Shown: positions 1 through 13,600 of the stretch, piece after piece | How the letters are laid out: each line of letters begins with the position of its first letter | Position numbering within the stretch: position 1 is the first letter of the stretch | Assembly (NCBI GenBank): GCA_024305405.1 | Contig: JAKNDB010000070.1 | Location: 1,213,501-1,277,500, forward strand | Origin: Dirofilaria immitis | Taxonomy: Eukaryota; Nematoda; Chromadorea; Rhabditida; Onchocercidae | Length of the DNA stretch: 64,000 nucleotides | Reading direction: 5' to 3' | The notes under the pieces: generated by a model | The model's input: the letters and a program-made list of their open reading frames with translations, nothing else | What the model was told of the DNA's origin: nothing | The model's database searches: none | Position numbers and translations under genes: made by a program

Positions 1-772
1 GTTTTAATCACCAACTTATCCAAATTAAGGAAAACAAAAGACTGGTATTTCTGGAACTGGAACGATATAAATCTTTGGTAAGTTATCAAAATCAAGACTT
101 TGTTTTGGTGTTTTTATCGATAATACAAAAAGATTAGAAGCATTGTTAATAATCAATCAATACTATCGTCACTTCATATATACATACACTTTTATTTACA
201 TATATCTTTACTCAATAATGACTCATACAAGTTCCAGTATTTAGGCATAATCATGATTAAAGATTATCCCATATGATTAGGTAACTTGAATCAATCTAAT
301 CTATTCATCTATGATCAGTACGATGATTCATTATCCGACACCACAAGGAATAATATTTGCAACAATTAATGTCGAAAGCAATGTTATACCTCGATCAGTC
401 ACCAGCATCCAAATTAACGAAAACAGAAGTATATAATATATTTCTGGAACGTATAAATCTTTGATAAGTTTAGTGTTTCGCTTGATAACATAAAGTGTAG
501 TGTTGTACTTAACGAAAAAATTTCTGTTTATTAAGATTTTGCTTAAAACAGCAAACAAAAAAATGTAATAATTTCTTCAGCCAACAGACAAATAGGAATA
601 CATGTAATAAAGCATATTAAACCCGTAAGAAATGGAAAACAACATTCTGAAACTAATAAATTACAACAGATAAAAATGGACTAATTTTTTAAAAAAAAGA
701 TGCAAAAAGAATTTTTTCATATCCCTAACAAGTATCAAAATTGACAACATTTAATCATTCTCAAAAACTTCG
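1..772. other. Non-coding flank with a diverged direct repeat
   Basis: I see no convincing gene here. The stretch lies downstream of the 3' end of the minus-strand SNAPC4 gene. About 80 bases at 5-88 recur, diverged, at 395-474 in the same orientation; both copies share the words ATCCAAATTAA, GAAAACA, ATTTCTGGAAC and ATAAATCTTTG. This looks like two copies of an interspersed or locally duplicated element. A 75-codon open frame over the second copy on the minus strand has no recognisable protein features and I treat it as chance. Confidence 0.5.
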
Positions 773-3700
773 TCAGTTATCCAGTAGCAAGATCTCCAAC
801 GAAAACTGGATGCTTAAGATGACGAAATTATCAGCTTTACTTCTTTGCTCTTCGAAATTTACCCTTCCCCTTTTCCTGTTATCCTTTTCTAGCAATTTGG
901 GATCTGTTCGCTTCTTAGCTCTCTTTGACTTGACAACTTGTTCAATACTACTTTCAGCATCTTTCGCTGCTCTTCGTTTTCTTGTACTAGTTTTCGTCAC
1001 AGCTGATTCAGGAATTTCTGTTAGAGTATCATTTCGTTGAGAATCATCATCATCTAAAACTTTCTTGGATCGTCCTTTTTCGTTTTCGGAAGCAGATTGA
1101 CAACTTCACTGATTCCACCACTGGCAATTTCATCGATAACAGCATCTAATGCATCTTTCACTGCTTCTTCCGTAACATTTGTGTTAGCTCCTAAAATGAT
1201 CAATATAGGTATTAAACATGACCTATTAAATACACTATTATAAGGTATTAAATATGATTTCGGGATAAATTTGATTCCTTTCACTCCTTAAAATCGCTAA
1301 TAAGCCATTCGAAATAAGATTTTAAGTTACTATCCTTCTACTAAAAAGTAAAAAATTAAAAACTCACTGCTTTGTTGCGCGGCCATTCCATAAGTGGCAG
1401 GAATCTAAATCACATAAGATGAATGATTATTGAAGTACTAGGAAAAAGAATAATCTTCAGTTATTTTCATTTCAATGACGAATCCATTTAATTATAACTT
1501 TTCGCATATTTTATGACAATATATTGCAAAATAAAAAATCATCTAGATCAAATTTCAAAATTTACCACAAAATCACGTTCATATATTTTCTGAACAGCTG
1601 TACAAACTGATTCGATACATTCATCGATACGACGACTCATCACTTCAGTAATTTCCGATGGATCTAACTCAACAACGCTTGCTTCGCGAATATCTTCCTC
1701 TCCTATTTTTCTATCAGTAATATATCTTCGTGGCTAAAATTCAATTTATTTCTATATTTAAAGTTAAGAAATGCTAAAGAGAAGTGAAAGTTCCCTTTAA
1801 ACATTCAATAAAATTAATCAAGCAGAAGATAGATTGATCTACGGATTTGAAATTCGAATTATCAATTTGTGGAAGAGTATAACATCGCCATTTTTCACTA
1901 ATGATAGAATGCAAAAACGAATTAAGTTATCTAATATAATTTCTGTATTGATAATGATTACCCGCTTATACATCCGTTGCTTTAAAAATTCGCCAACACT
2001 CAATTCTGCAGTACAGTCATCATCAAACTCGTTTTCTGGAACCATTATTTGATCAGACGTTAGAGCACTTGTACCAGACTGCAGCTGATTGTGAAGTCGT
2101 ACTTTCAGGCTTTCCAAAGCCTGCTTTTGTTGGTTTTCTAATTTCGCAGTAGCAATTGAACGTAAATACATTCGCCTTTCCACGGAATCCTTACTCTCTA
2201 TTGAACGGTACAAAAGAATTGGCCAAAAAGTAATGTTCGCAACTTTGCCTGGAACTTTTTCTCATAGGATTTTTTTGCCAAAATAAGCGTTTAATTAGAA
2301 ATAGTATAAAAGAACATTATCTATAATTTTCGACCAGCAACTTGATCAAAAGTGTAAAAAGAATAACCTTAAGCAAAACGTATTCAGAATCCAAAGTAAT
2401 TTGCCGTGAGAGTTGCAAAAATATATTATCGTTTTGATCCTGAAATCTTATTTCAGTGATTTATTGAAACTATAAAAATTTTTCAGAAACGAATAAAGTT
2501 CAATAGAGAAAATGAAAAAAAAACTAAAAGGAAAGAGAGAAAACACACCGAAACTAGCGGTTCAAAGAATTCGCCAGCGGATTCTCGTAATAAATGAATT
2601 TGCTGCTGTAATAATTTAATTGTCAAACCACTAGGCAAATTAGTAAGAAATGATCAAACAGTCAATATTACAAAATTTTTTGGAAGATTGATGTTTCGTT
2701 ATGTTTAGATATCACAGTGACTAGAGATTAGCCATTTCGATTGAATCGAATAATTTCGATAATTACGATACTTGTATTATTCAAAAATTCCGATTTGTAA
2801 ATATATATTAGCATGTTTTAGTAAAAATTTTCAAGGCAGCAGCCATAAACCCATGTTTAAGACGAACATTGCAATATATTAAGTACCTAAATTATGCCAT
2901 GAATGACAACGTCCGAAAATTTTTGAAAATTTTCGTCATATTATTTTTTAATCCAAATCGATGTTCTTAACCTGAATATTATATTGCTTTGAAGAGAAAA
3001 TTTCTCCTAAACTGTTGATTGTCAAGAGCTGGAAGTCCTCAATACAATTTAAGGAATCATAACAAAGATAAAGGAATTAGTACAATTTAAGACAATTTAA
3101 GAGATCAAACAAAGATAAAGAAAATAGATACATCGGATCAGGTATGCTAATTAGTCACTAAATATTTCAATTATTACAATTTTAAATTATGTAATAGTCC
3201 GTTACCGTTGTTTCTCAATAAATGATGTACCTGAATATTTTCGTACAAATGTAATGATCCAGTGCAAGGCGGTATAGCAAATGCCTTAGTGCCACAAGAC
3301 AAAGCTTTATTTACATCAGCGATTAGAACCTAAAAAACTGCATTCGAGCAGAAAAGATAGAATAAATGCAAACAGAAAGCCTTCCTCTGACTTCTCAGAA
3401 TGAACGTAAAGAAAAAGCCTTCTTCTGACTGCTTTAATTTAAAGAAAAAATAAATCCAAAACACAAAAAAAAAGAAATTAAAACTACTAGTAGACCAACC
3501 GAATTAAGGTATCGGCCAACTTCATTAAGAACTTGACTTCTGGTAAGTTTCTTTTGATGCATACAATACTGCGAATTGTCACTTCGCTCAATTAAATCAC
3601 ATAATCCATTAATGACGTGATCTTTTGCAGCCTATAATAACTTTGAATTAAGACAAAACCTTTTTGTTGATGCTATCTGTCTAAAGGTAAATAAAACGAC

Positions 3701-6700
3701 CTTAGAAAATAATTAACATTACATTACTTGCACATTCGGTTGTATAATGGAAAATCGATATTAATAAAATGAAGCGATAAAATCTTCATTGATATCAACG
3801 CAGAACAAATGCTTAAAATTTCCAAAATATGAATAGACTCCAAATTAAGCATGCGCAATAATTTCATCAATAAAAAAAAATTAAGCAACCTCAGGATCAG
3901 TTTCTTGCAATACTTTGCATTTCTTATCGAATTCATCTTTTTCATGATGGGTAAGAAGCTCGTTTGCATGTCCGCTAAGGAATCTCTTATAATACTTCAG
4001 CAAAGCATTTTGTGTTGAACTATCCAAGTAACTAAAGAAATAGAATTTCAGAAAATTACAAAGAAATCTTACTGCCTTTAACTCTCACAAATCGAATTCT
4101 CCAATGTAAAATGCATATTTGCAAAGAAAGGTATTTATACAAACAAAAATTACGGGAATTAAGTATTTGCTAAAGACATCTATACTGGAAGACCTTCATT
4201 TTTTAAAACAATTATCTTATTTATTAATCAGGACTAAAATGTCGCACTATTCTTCACAGACCAGTTTGCGTCATTAGTAAAATTACAGTCCGATCATTCC
4301 TAATAATTCTTACCTGCTATTGAATTGCAACTTATCGCTCAATAATTTCCAAATGGACTGATCATCTTTCACATCATTTTCCAGACGTTTTTCACGGACT
4401 TCATTCAGAAATTGCATTACCATTATTCTATGTTCAGGTGCCATCGCAGATAATGCCTCCATTTCATCGACACTTAAGGCTCGCTGTAACAGAATTAATT
4501 CATGAAATATCGAGAGAAAACATATCATATTAATTTCTTTCCCGAAAATGCACATAACTTAAAAAATTTAACTATTGAAAACTTTGTCATACTGAAGCAA
4601 GATAACAAACATTTTAGAATAAACAACAATTCTTATTAGACATCCATATTCTCCGTGATGAACTTTTCCGGGAAAAATTCAGCACGCCGAAAGTATGCAA
4701 TTTTTCAGTGCAAAACACTAGTACTGCATACTGCAGGTCGGATTCAACGAATGCATTGAAGACTCATGACGACATTAAGAATTTATTAAATTAATTTAGG
4801 TCATTAATGCTTTTTAATTCGAGATTGCTAGGAGAAAAAATTACCATATCAAATGAATTCATAACTTGTTCTGCCAAACCTCCTTTACCATCGGCCGCTA
4901 AAAGCTTTCGGAATGTCGCTTCAACCTAAATAATGCAAATCTAAAATATATATATGCTTAAATATAATTTAAACAAATTAAATCAATATATTTGATATAA
5001 CTCAAGCCAGTTAATCATCCATTAAAAACTAAATTCCCATCGCTTAGTAAATACAATTTATACTTTTTCATCAGAATCGAATAATAAACGCCAAAACATT
5101 AATTACTTCTTGCCGACGATATTTGCCTTTCCAACTGAAACGTCTGAATGGATATGTGCGGCACTCCGAAGCTAGCTAAAATAAATTTAATATATGACCA
5201 GCAAGAAATGATGAAAAGGGTAGGAAAAAATGTTGAAGCAAACCTATAATAAAAATTTAGACAACGTTAACCTTGACTTTTGCTGAAAGAAGTGATCGAA
5301 AGCGTGATTTGCAATGTGAAGCAGGACGACCTGGGAGCATTGTTGAAATTCTCGACCACTCGCCTTAAAAGCACGCCAATTTTGCATTGTTTTTCTAACT
5401 GAACTGTAAAAAATCTGGAGACATTATATTTATACTACCAACCTTTTCCAAAAATTCTTACTCCTCAAGCAATTTATCAACTTCATCTACTGACCACGGC
5501 TCTGCTTTTATACTTTTGTCCAATACATTTACCCATCTGAAATATAGTAAATACAAATTGAAAATCAGTGCAAATCCAAGATTTCTTCAAGAAGAAATGG
5601 CATACCTATCACGGCACTGCGAATCACTTCTTCCTGGAACACATGACGCTACTTTTATCCAGTCTTTGGTTCCAAATCGACTTACGGAACATGTCAAAAG
5701 CTATAATTTATACACTTAAAGCACCAACTTTCAAAATTCCAGTTCAAATTCTAAGATATCCTCAATGTTTGTCACAATATGACCTTGAATTCCTGAATTT
5801 CAGGAGAATACAACACATTAAAGAAAATTAAGAAATTTCGGACAATATGCATAAGAAGTAGCCAAAAGAAAGCATAAGATATAATAAAATTACCACATCC
5901 TCACTTGCATCCCATCTACCAAATTTAATATCGGTATCAAGCGCTCGTCTATATCGAATTGTGCATTGCTGTCGTGATCTTTCCTCCATGTAATGAGAAA
6001 CTAAAACAAATATTCAAACGTTCTTCATTTTAAAATTTTCAACATAATTTAATAAAAGATCCAAAGAATCGAAATTCAAATGCTTACTTTTCTCCCAATT
6101 CATTTTACCGTTCACCTGCATGCAATGCGCTAAAGTCATCAATTGTGCATCCTCTTCCTTTGTCCATGATCTGAAATAATTCCATAAAGAAAAGGAGATT
6201 AATTCAAATTATATAATAATTTGATGACACAGCCGGTATTTTCCAGGTGATTCATTTTTTTGCAGGCATTTTACAAACCTCTCTACTATAATGCTCCAAA
6301 GCAAAAACTTGATAAGATTCGAAAAGTAATTAAGCATGACTGATTCAAATACAACATCGACGAAACTTTTGAATAACCAATTTAATATAATCATATTGAC
6401 CTGACTTATAAATTATCCAACCTTTATTGTACAACAAGCTTGCCGATAATACTGCTACATTACAGATCGAAACGATTATGCATCTAAATTTTAAAGAAGT
6501 CCCACTTCGCCAACTGTTTGATCCTTATTTTCCTAGTCAGTTCAGGTTTTTCTAATGGAAAGATTCCAGTAACAAAGATAACTACATCGACAAACGAACC
6601 GTCCAATATTGTCGACATCCAATTCACTTCTGAATTTTACAAAACATTGAAAAGCTGTACGATTTGTGCCTAATCGTTCAGCGATTACATTCCAATTATT

Positions 6701-9249
6701 CCATCTTCCAGCACAATCCTTTAAACGCTGTATTTCATGAGAGGACCAAGGCTCTTTTGACCATCGCGGACACTGCTCATTGATCCATTTCAATCGTAGT
6801 TGCCTCGGCGTTCGATTTCCGAGAAACTGCATTAAACAATTAATTCCAGTGCTTATTCAAATCCATATATGAAAAATTTACAGATTAAACAAATGAAAAT
6901 TCAACTAGCAAATAGTTAACGTAATAATTCGACGATCAACACCAGATCCTATTTCAGCAGATCCTCTTATATCTGTTTTCTAGGGAAATTAGTCCATCAT
7001 CAATATAAATCAAAAGATTTTATACTGAACGAATAAACAGAACATTTTGTATTTCTTTTCCTGTAACTGAACTGTAAAAAATAAAAAAATTACATCAACT
7101 TTTGCAATCTTCGCCCAATCTACTTCAGAATAATCGCCCAATAATATCTCGTTTTCTGGTAAATTTCTAAAAATAATGATAAAAAAAAGGAACGAATCGA
7201 TCATCATTCAGTCATCATTGGAAAATAAAGAACATTCTCTCTATTAAACGTTACCTTCGTCGCTTAAAACTTAACATCAATAAAAATCTACCAGTTCGCA
7301 TAAAGCTTACTTGTGATATGAAATTAAACGTTCCAACTCAGTAATAGTACTGTTCCACTCAGCTATCTGTTCCGCCGATGTCTCCTGCCCTGCGGTACGA
7401 ATTTTCTCCGTAAACATTTCTTTCCTTTAACAGAGAACATTAGAATAGCTATCATAATTAACATTCGTATTATTCGTATTATGAAAGCATCTATTCAATC
7501 TATTTCTTATTCAAATCATCATCTCGCTGAATGGATAAAAAAGTGGTCTTGATTTTTTTATGCCACATGTTGTCTTCATTAAAAAATGAATGAACAAGTA
7601 ACGAGTGATCAGTCGATGATTTAAAAAATGACCTCTGAATAAGAGGTTGAATACGAATTTCAACCAGTGATTTCCGCACTGCGTTTGACAATAGTTGACA
7701 TTCCTTTATTGACCCTGTAATTACACAGAATACGTTGAATAAATCCCATGCACTGTCTAACACTTCGAAAACATTTCATGTTCGGTAATTTACATAAATA
7801 ATAATGAAATAAATTTTAAATGCAATTAAATACATACATTTCTTTTCTTCTTTTACCAAAGGATCATATTCTCGACGAAAAACCTTTAGCTCATATTCTT
7901 CATTCTTTGGTGGCTCCTTTAAAAAAAATTTGAATATTTCAAACCTTATTTTAAAATTTTGAATTTTATAAATATTAAATATCAATTAATGAAAATATAA
8001 ACCGTTTATTTTAAAGCAAAAACATCCTTTTTTTCTGATGAAAGAAAACAATTCACTTGTTAAATATTAAAACTCTAGCAATAATAAAGATATTTCAGCA
8101 TATAAAATAAAATTCGTGTTCACCATTTCATGAGAATCCCGAAAATATGGAAATAAAAATCGTGAAACTGGTACTTTCTTTATATTAACTCGTGATCCAT
8201 GCTCTGTTGTTTGCCGTAACTTAGCCTTCAACAATTTCTGCAAAAAAATTTTTAAAGATAAAAAATGAACATGGCTTTCAAAAGATTCAAAAAAATTACT
8301 TGTGCTTCACGATTCTTAGATATAGCTAATGTAACACGCTGGATCAAATTCACCAAAGTTTCATTAAATGCTTCATTGATTGCCAGAAGAGTATTCAACT
8401 CATCCATTGTAATGGATAAACCATTCCCAGTGCTGACATCCTAAAAACTTTATTATATGTTTCATACAGATGCAATTACTCATTCATACGCTTCGAATTT
8501 TATTAAAAACCGAATATTTCAATTTCTATCTTTCCCTAACAAAAATTTTGGCTACATTTCTTTACGCAACAAATAAATGTACATATACACAATAAATACA
8601 TTTTGAAATATTATTCGAAATTTTAATAAAATCCGAAAATGTTAGCAATCTGTCGGGAGAATATTATGATAATAGGAATATTCAGATAAAGTGCTCATGT
8701 GAAAAAACTCGATCGAACATTTTTCCAAAGTATCTACCGAATTGTTCAATTGCAACGTATTACTTTCTTCCATTTCTGCAAGTACCAAATCCAAATCATC
8801 ATCCACTGAAAAATGAATTCTTTGATTTATCGGAAACCAATATAAATAAATAATTTTGTTTACTATCCCTGATTAAGATATGATTTCAGAGATAATGCTT
8901 ATGCATCATTTGCATTGCTACATCATCTCCCACAAATAGTTTATTCATTTATAATTTATGAATGATTTCTACTCTTTAAGCTGTCAAATCCAACGCTTTT
9001 ATTATCTCTTAGGGATCATCCGCAAAATATCCGAAAAGGAATTAGATAGAAGACTTTGACAAAGAAAAATTGAGGTTAATACTACTCGCCAGTCTCCGAT
9101 AATTTGTTCGTTTGTTGTCGTCGACTAGGACCAGGTTGATTATCATTTACATTTATATCTTCATTGGCAACCACTGTACAACTTCTTTTATCATCTTGAA
9201 TATTTAATGTCAAATTCGACATGTCCGTTCCGTCTGTCAGCTCATTCAT
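773..9249 (-). CDS. snpc-4: SNAPC4 (SNAP190) homologue, Myb-repeat snRNA activator
   Basis: Large subunit of the snRNA-activating protein complex, which binds the proximal sequence element of snRNA promoters in the nucleus; in C. elegans the orthologue also acts at piRNA loci. The gene has about 20 exons. Readable pieces in order: acidic start (first ATG 9249, directly behind a TTTTAG acceptor), 8440-8300 ending NREAQ, 8237-8124 with FLFPYFRD, 7916-7840, 7763-7630, 7430-7312, 7166-7090 (LLGDYSEVDWAKIA), then Myb/SANT repeats at 6829-6617 (WSKEPWSSHEIQRL, LGTNRTAFQC), 6172-6089 (SWTKEEDAQLMTLA), 6000-5895 (MEERSRQQCTIRYRRAL), 5708-5609 (DWIKVASCVPGRSDSQCRDR), 5536-5460 (EPWSVDEVDKLLE) and 5410-5265 (MLPGRPASHCKSRFRSLL). 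A long C-terminal part runs to a basic tail near 1000-775. These blocks follow human SNAPC4 in order. Two exons (near 5341 and 1097) need one extra base to stay in frame. The join between the first exon (9249-9086) and the exon at 8804 does not resolve in phase, so the N-terminus is uncertain. Confidence 0.9.
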
Positions 9250-9251
9250 GT
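9250..9251 (-). promoter_or_regulatory. Probable spliced-leader acceptor of the SNAPC4 gene
   Basis: A TATTTTAG acceptor ends two bases before the first ATG at 9249. No upstream coding exon is visible, so this is more likely a trans-splice site than a cis-acceptor. Inference from position only. Confidence 0.4.
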
Positions 9252-9500
9252 CTAAAATATTATTAAATATCAGAGAATAAAACCTCAAATTAAAAATATC
9301 GAAATTAACGCAGTAACCAACGATTAACGCTCCCTAATAAGAAGTGAATGTTGAGATTATACATTACAAAACAGCCAAAATTTAAGCAACTAATCGATTA
9401 CCGACGATCCGCAAAAAGTTCACAATGACAACATTTAACGGTTTTCTAACTTCTTAACCATCTGTTTTCGTTAGTCATCTAGCTAATGTTTATTGTACCA

Positions 9501-9667
9501 ATAAGTTACGCAATCACCAACAAAAATATGTTGCGTAAGGTATAAGAACGGGAAAAAGTAACAAATAATAAAATATGCAGAAATATCTAACGAAAATCCG
9601 ACAAATAAAAATAAAAAAAAGGAAACACCAAACTTTTGTTGTTTTTGTTGGTGATTGCACAACTTAT
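9501..9667. mobile_element. MITE-like element with 26-bp terminal inverted repeats
   Basis: The left end 9501-9526 (ATAAGTTACGCAATCACC...) matches the reverse complement of 9642-9667 over 26 bases with two differences. Inside the left end, TTACGCAA (9506-9513) pairs with TTGCGTAA (9531-9538), giving a small subterminal hairpin. The element is about 167 bp, has no coding capacity, and lies in the gap between SNAPC4 and PPP1R21. This fits a non-autonomous DNA transposon remnant. I could not identify a clear target-site duplication. A half-end-like word (GGTGATTGCACA) recurs near 27580. Confidence 0.55.
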
Positions 9668-10654
9668 CTTTTTTTTAAAGTAGAAAATTATGGATAAAAT
9701 AATATCGAATTTTTATGCTCTAAATTGATATTCATCAAATCGATTACAATACATAAACGCTTTGAAGCGCAAAATTATTCTAAAAGAAATTAACAGACTA
9801 AAACTTGAAATATTTTGACCAGTAGTTTTGCTTTGCATGCATGACATGAATAATTCAATCTCTCTGGAAAAAATTTCAAAATTTTATCGCAGAATGTGAA
9901 TAAATGCAACTATGGAGAATTAGAAAAAGATGAACAAATAAACGATAAAAGAATACCCGAAAAATGATCAAATTTTCAATTCGAAAGATGAAGTGGACTA
10001 AAGAAACATGAAAACATGTTAAGGGAAAATTAATAACTTTTCATAACAAGAAATGGAAAAAAGGAGGTAAACTAAAAGTGAATAAAAACATTATCATGGT
10101 AAATAAAGAAAATCAAAGCACTTAACGAAGCAATATTTCATAACAGGTAATACGTCTCATAAACACTGATTAAGGACCTAACAGTTTACTATAGTATCTC
10201 TGTTTCGCTTATACTTTTTTAACTCCCACTACTGTTTTCAGAGATAAAACTAATTAGATAAAAGTGGGCTAAACTTGGAAGAATCACTATCATTCCCAAT
10301 AATTTTTTTTTCCTTCAAGAGCAATACTCAAATGATGTCTTACTTCTGCTTTCTTGAATTTAATTATATCTTGTGTTCAGAATTCTTTCAAAAAAAAAAA
10401 AAGAAAAAAAGCAAACGATACTTACACATCACGTGAAAGACTTAATGCTAAAAAATTTTTCAATCTAATTTCTCCTAAATTATACATATGCAGGCACTAA
10501 TTATCATCTCTTCACCGAATACTCTTCATTTGAGAAGCGGTTTTCGAGAAGTCTGGAAAGAAAAAACATAAGATTAAGAAATAATTATCTAAAAGAACAT
10601 TTTTTTGAATAGACTTTCAGACAGTCAAACTTCAAGTAAAAAGACCTCCACGAC
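9668..10654. other. Intergenic region between PPP1R21 and SNAPC4
   Basis: No gene recognised. AT-rich sequence with A-runs, for example near 10388-10410. It is the 3' flank of PPP1R21 and the far 5' flank of SNAPC4, both on the minus strand; the 1.4 kb total gap is larger than the usual spacing of nematode operon members. Confidence 0.5.
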
Positions 10655-13600
10655 TTAGCGAGCGTTAATATTATCAATTTCAGCACAAACCTGCTTAGTC
10701 GAGGTTACTCCATTCAATACATCTTTGAAAGAATTTAGTGCTTTCGACTGCTCGTCTAGTTTAGTATTTAAATTGGCAATATGTTCATGTAAACTCTGTA
10801 GTTGCATTTCGTAACTTTTTCGTGTCGTTTCCAGCTCTTCCTGAAACATTTTATTTTTATCCGAGTTTTAAAACTTATTCTTCAAAATCTTTCAATTTAG
10901 TGAAAGATTGAATAATCACTATTCTACTAGTTAAGAAAACCTTCAATTCTGCTTCCCTTGCAGTTAAACAATTTAGTTCCTCGCGCAGCGCTTCATTCTC
11001 TTGCTTTGATAGTTTGGCTAATTTCAGCAAATCCTTACACTGAAATAGATATTTGCATTTTTCTTAAAAACAATGATATATTGATAAACGAATCAAAGGG
11101 TTAAAAAATGAAATATAGCAAAAGTGGACAGAACAAAAAGATTTGAAATAGGTATAACAAACTTCATGCTTATAATAATAGGCTCGACTGCGAGTATACT
11201 GAATATCAGCATGCAAATCACCAATTCGTTCTTCGAAATATGAACAAATTACATCTGCATCCTTACTAGAAAATTCTGATACAGCAGTTCCGCATTCCGG
11301 TGATCTAAACAATAAGGTATCTTTAACAGAAGCAATATTAGTTACGATTTTTATTACACATCTCAGAATATTTGTGAAGTCAATATTTCGCTCTGTTATA
11401 AGCAAACCTTACAAAAACTAATTTAATAATACTACGATTCCTAAGGATTGAAAACTTTTATCATACTAACTCTAGTTTCGTTTTAAGAAGTTCATAATTC
11501 ACAAGGATCCGCTCTTTTCTTTTTCCAATTCAATAATTCTCTTCGTTGCTAACTCTATCTGCAAAAATAAGCCAAATTTATATCGCTTAAAAAAATACAT
11601 AAAAATACATAACCATAAATCTCCAAAAATTCTAAAATTTTATCCTGAGACAAATTTGCTTTAATGAATAAAGCTTCTATCGAATTAAAAGTTATATTCG
11701 ATCATAAATTAGGATCACACGAAATTAAATGCAAGATTATGTTATAAAATAAAGTGAAAAGCATACTTCAGATTTCCAAAAATCAGTAGCTGATTGCGCA
11801 CATTTGTTCTTTGACGATTGGCGCTGCAATAAAATTTCTCTATCCATTTTTTTAACACTAGCAGTAAGTAAAGTTATATTCGATGTCCACATTAATATAC
11901 GTTAATTAAAATTATAATATAACAAATATACCTCCTCATGTTCAGCTTCGTCATCATTTTTGCTAATTAGCACCTCTATATCACTATTTGGCGGCGCAGA
12001 AACCAATGAAGGAGATTCAACTTTTGTGTTCTGGGGAACAATGTTTTCTCTAGAACTCGAACTTTTAGCTTATAAATTCAAGTCACACGTGTTTATCTCC
12101 CATATAATCTAATATTACAACATACTCTTTTAAATGACTAGAATTCATAATCAATTGGACAAGTGCGACAAAGCGATTCAAATTGCGATGCAATGATGTC
12201 AAACAACTACTTATACACTCGTTGACACAGCATAATCGTTTCGTCGCCGTCGGGATGCGATTTTCGTTGAAAATTTTTGCCGTGTAAGCACGACCACAAT
12301 CTACAGAAAAAAAAGAGTTCTCAGGAATTTTTTTATATATCTTTAATAATATCTATTATATTTTTTAAATGTAAACATCATCTAACATATTAAATAAATT
12401 TCTCTAATTATACCTGCTAACGATACCCTCAATTTTTCGACCAATGTAAACAACTCCAATGGAGACTGATTGCATTCAATTTGTCGAGAAAGTGCACTGA
12501 GAGATTGAAGGAGTGAGAGAAATGAAGCAATCAATCTTCATTACATTTGCTTAAATTCGCTCCACACCAAGATACCTGATTTTCATTAGCACCGCTTTCA
12601 CAGAATAGTTCTTGCCATTCCTGCAATTAAAATCAAATGTTGATAAAAGCGGCACTTCTTGATTATACAATGATGAGCTTTATTTGGGGAAAGGGATTAT
12701 AATAGTAATAACTATACAAGATATTTCTTAAGATGAACTCAAGAATTATTATTTCAATTCATGTGATTAAATTGCTTCATCAGATATTCATTACCATGAT
12801 CTTAATTTTGGAAGTTTTTCTCTTTTTTTTTGACGGAAAGGAAATCACGAATGTGACAAAATAAACATTATAATACAGAATAAATTAAACGTTGCAATTC
12901 TCATAAAGAAATATATTGCTATTCATAAAAACAATGACTAATTAATAAGCTTACCTCACAAGAATGTAATGCTTCAGTAATAACTGAAGTAATTTTTGAG
13001 CATTCGGCAGATAAGTTACAATCATCATCAACGGTTTTTACCAAAATATTTTCAATGCTGCTTGAACAAGCTTCAAACATATCACAACTTGATAACAGTC
13101 GACATCCATACTACAAGAAAAAAGAAAATGACCAATAATAAACTTATCTTAGTTCAATAGATTTGATGTTGCTACTGTAATAAAAGATTTACACGTTTAG
13201 AATTCACTTTAAATTCTCTTCCTTTTGTATTCCTCGTCAAGCTTTTTGAAATGTCATGAATACTATGACCGATATAGATGAATCATGAAACAATATCTCT
13301 TGCAATAGGTGATAACTGCTACTTTGAAACTTCCGATAGCATATCAATTCTAGCTTAAGTTTAGTGAAACAAGCAAAACCATCAAAAAAATAGTTCTTTT
13401 GCAATTACTACAAATGATCTTTACTTCCTCACCAGAAGCGTTCTGTCCGGTAATTTTTCCATGTTACTATCATTAGGATAGATTGTGGAACGTTGTTCAA
13501 ATAACTGCAATAAATTTGCAAATCCAGCTGCTAGCATCTTTGCTATACGTAGTGCATCTAGCCATAAAACTTGCAACGTCTCCTTCATTGCAACAGCTTC

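Noticed and set aside
741..1040. 99-codon plus-strand open frame
   Set aside because: Antisense shadow of the basic C-terminal exon of SNAPC4.
5568..5831. Two overlapping plus-strand open frames
   Set aside because: The minus strand here encodes the SNAPC4 Myb exon with VPGRSDSQCRDR; the plus frames are shadows.
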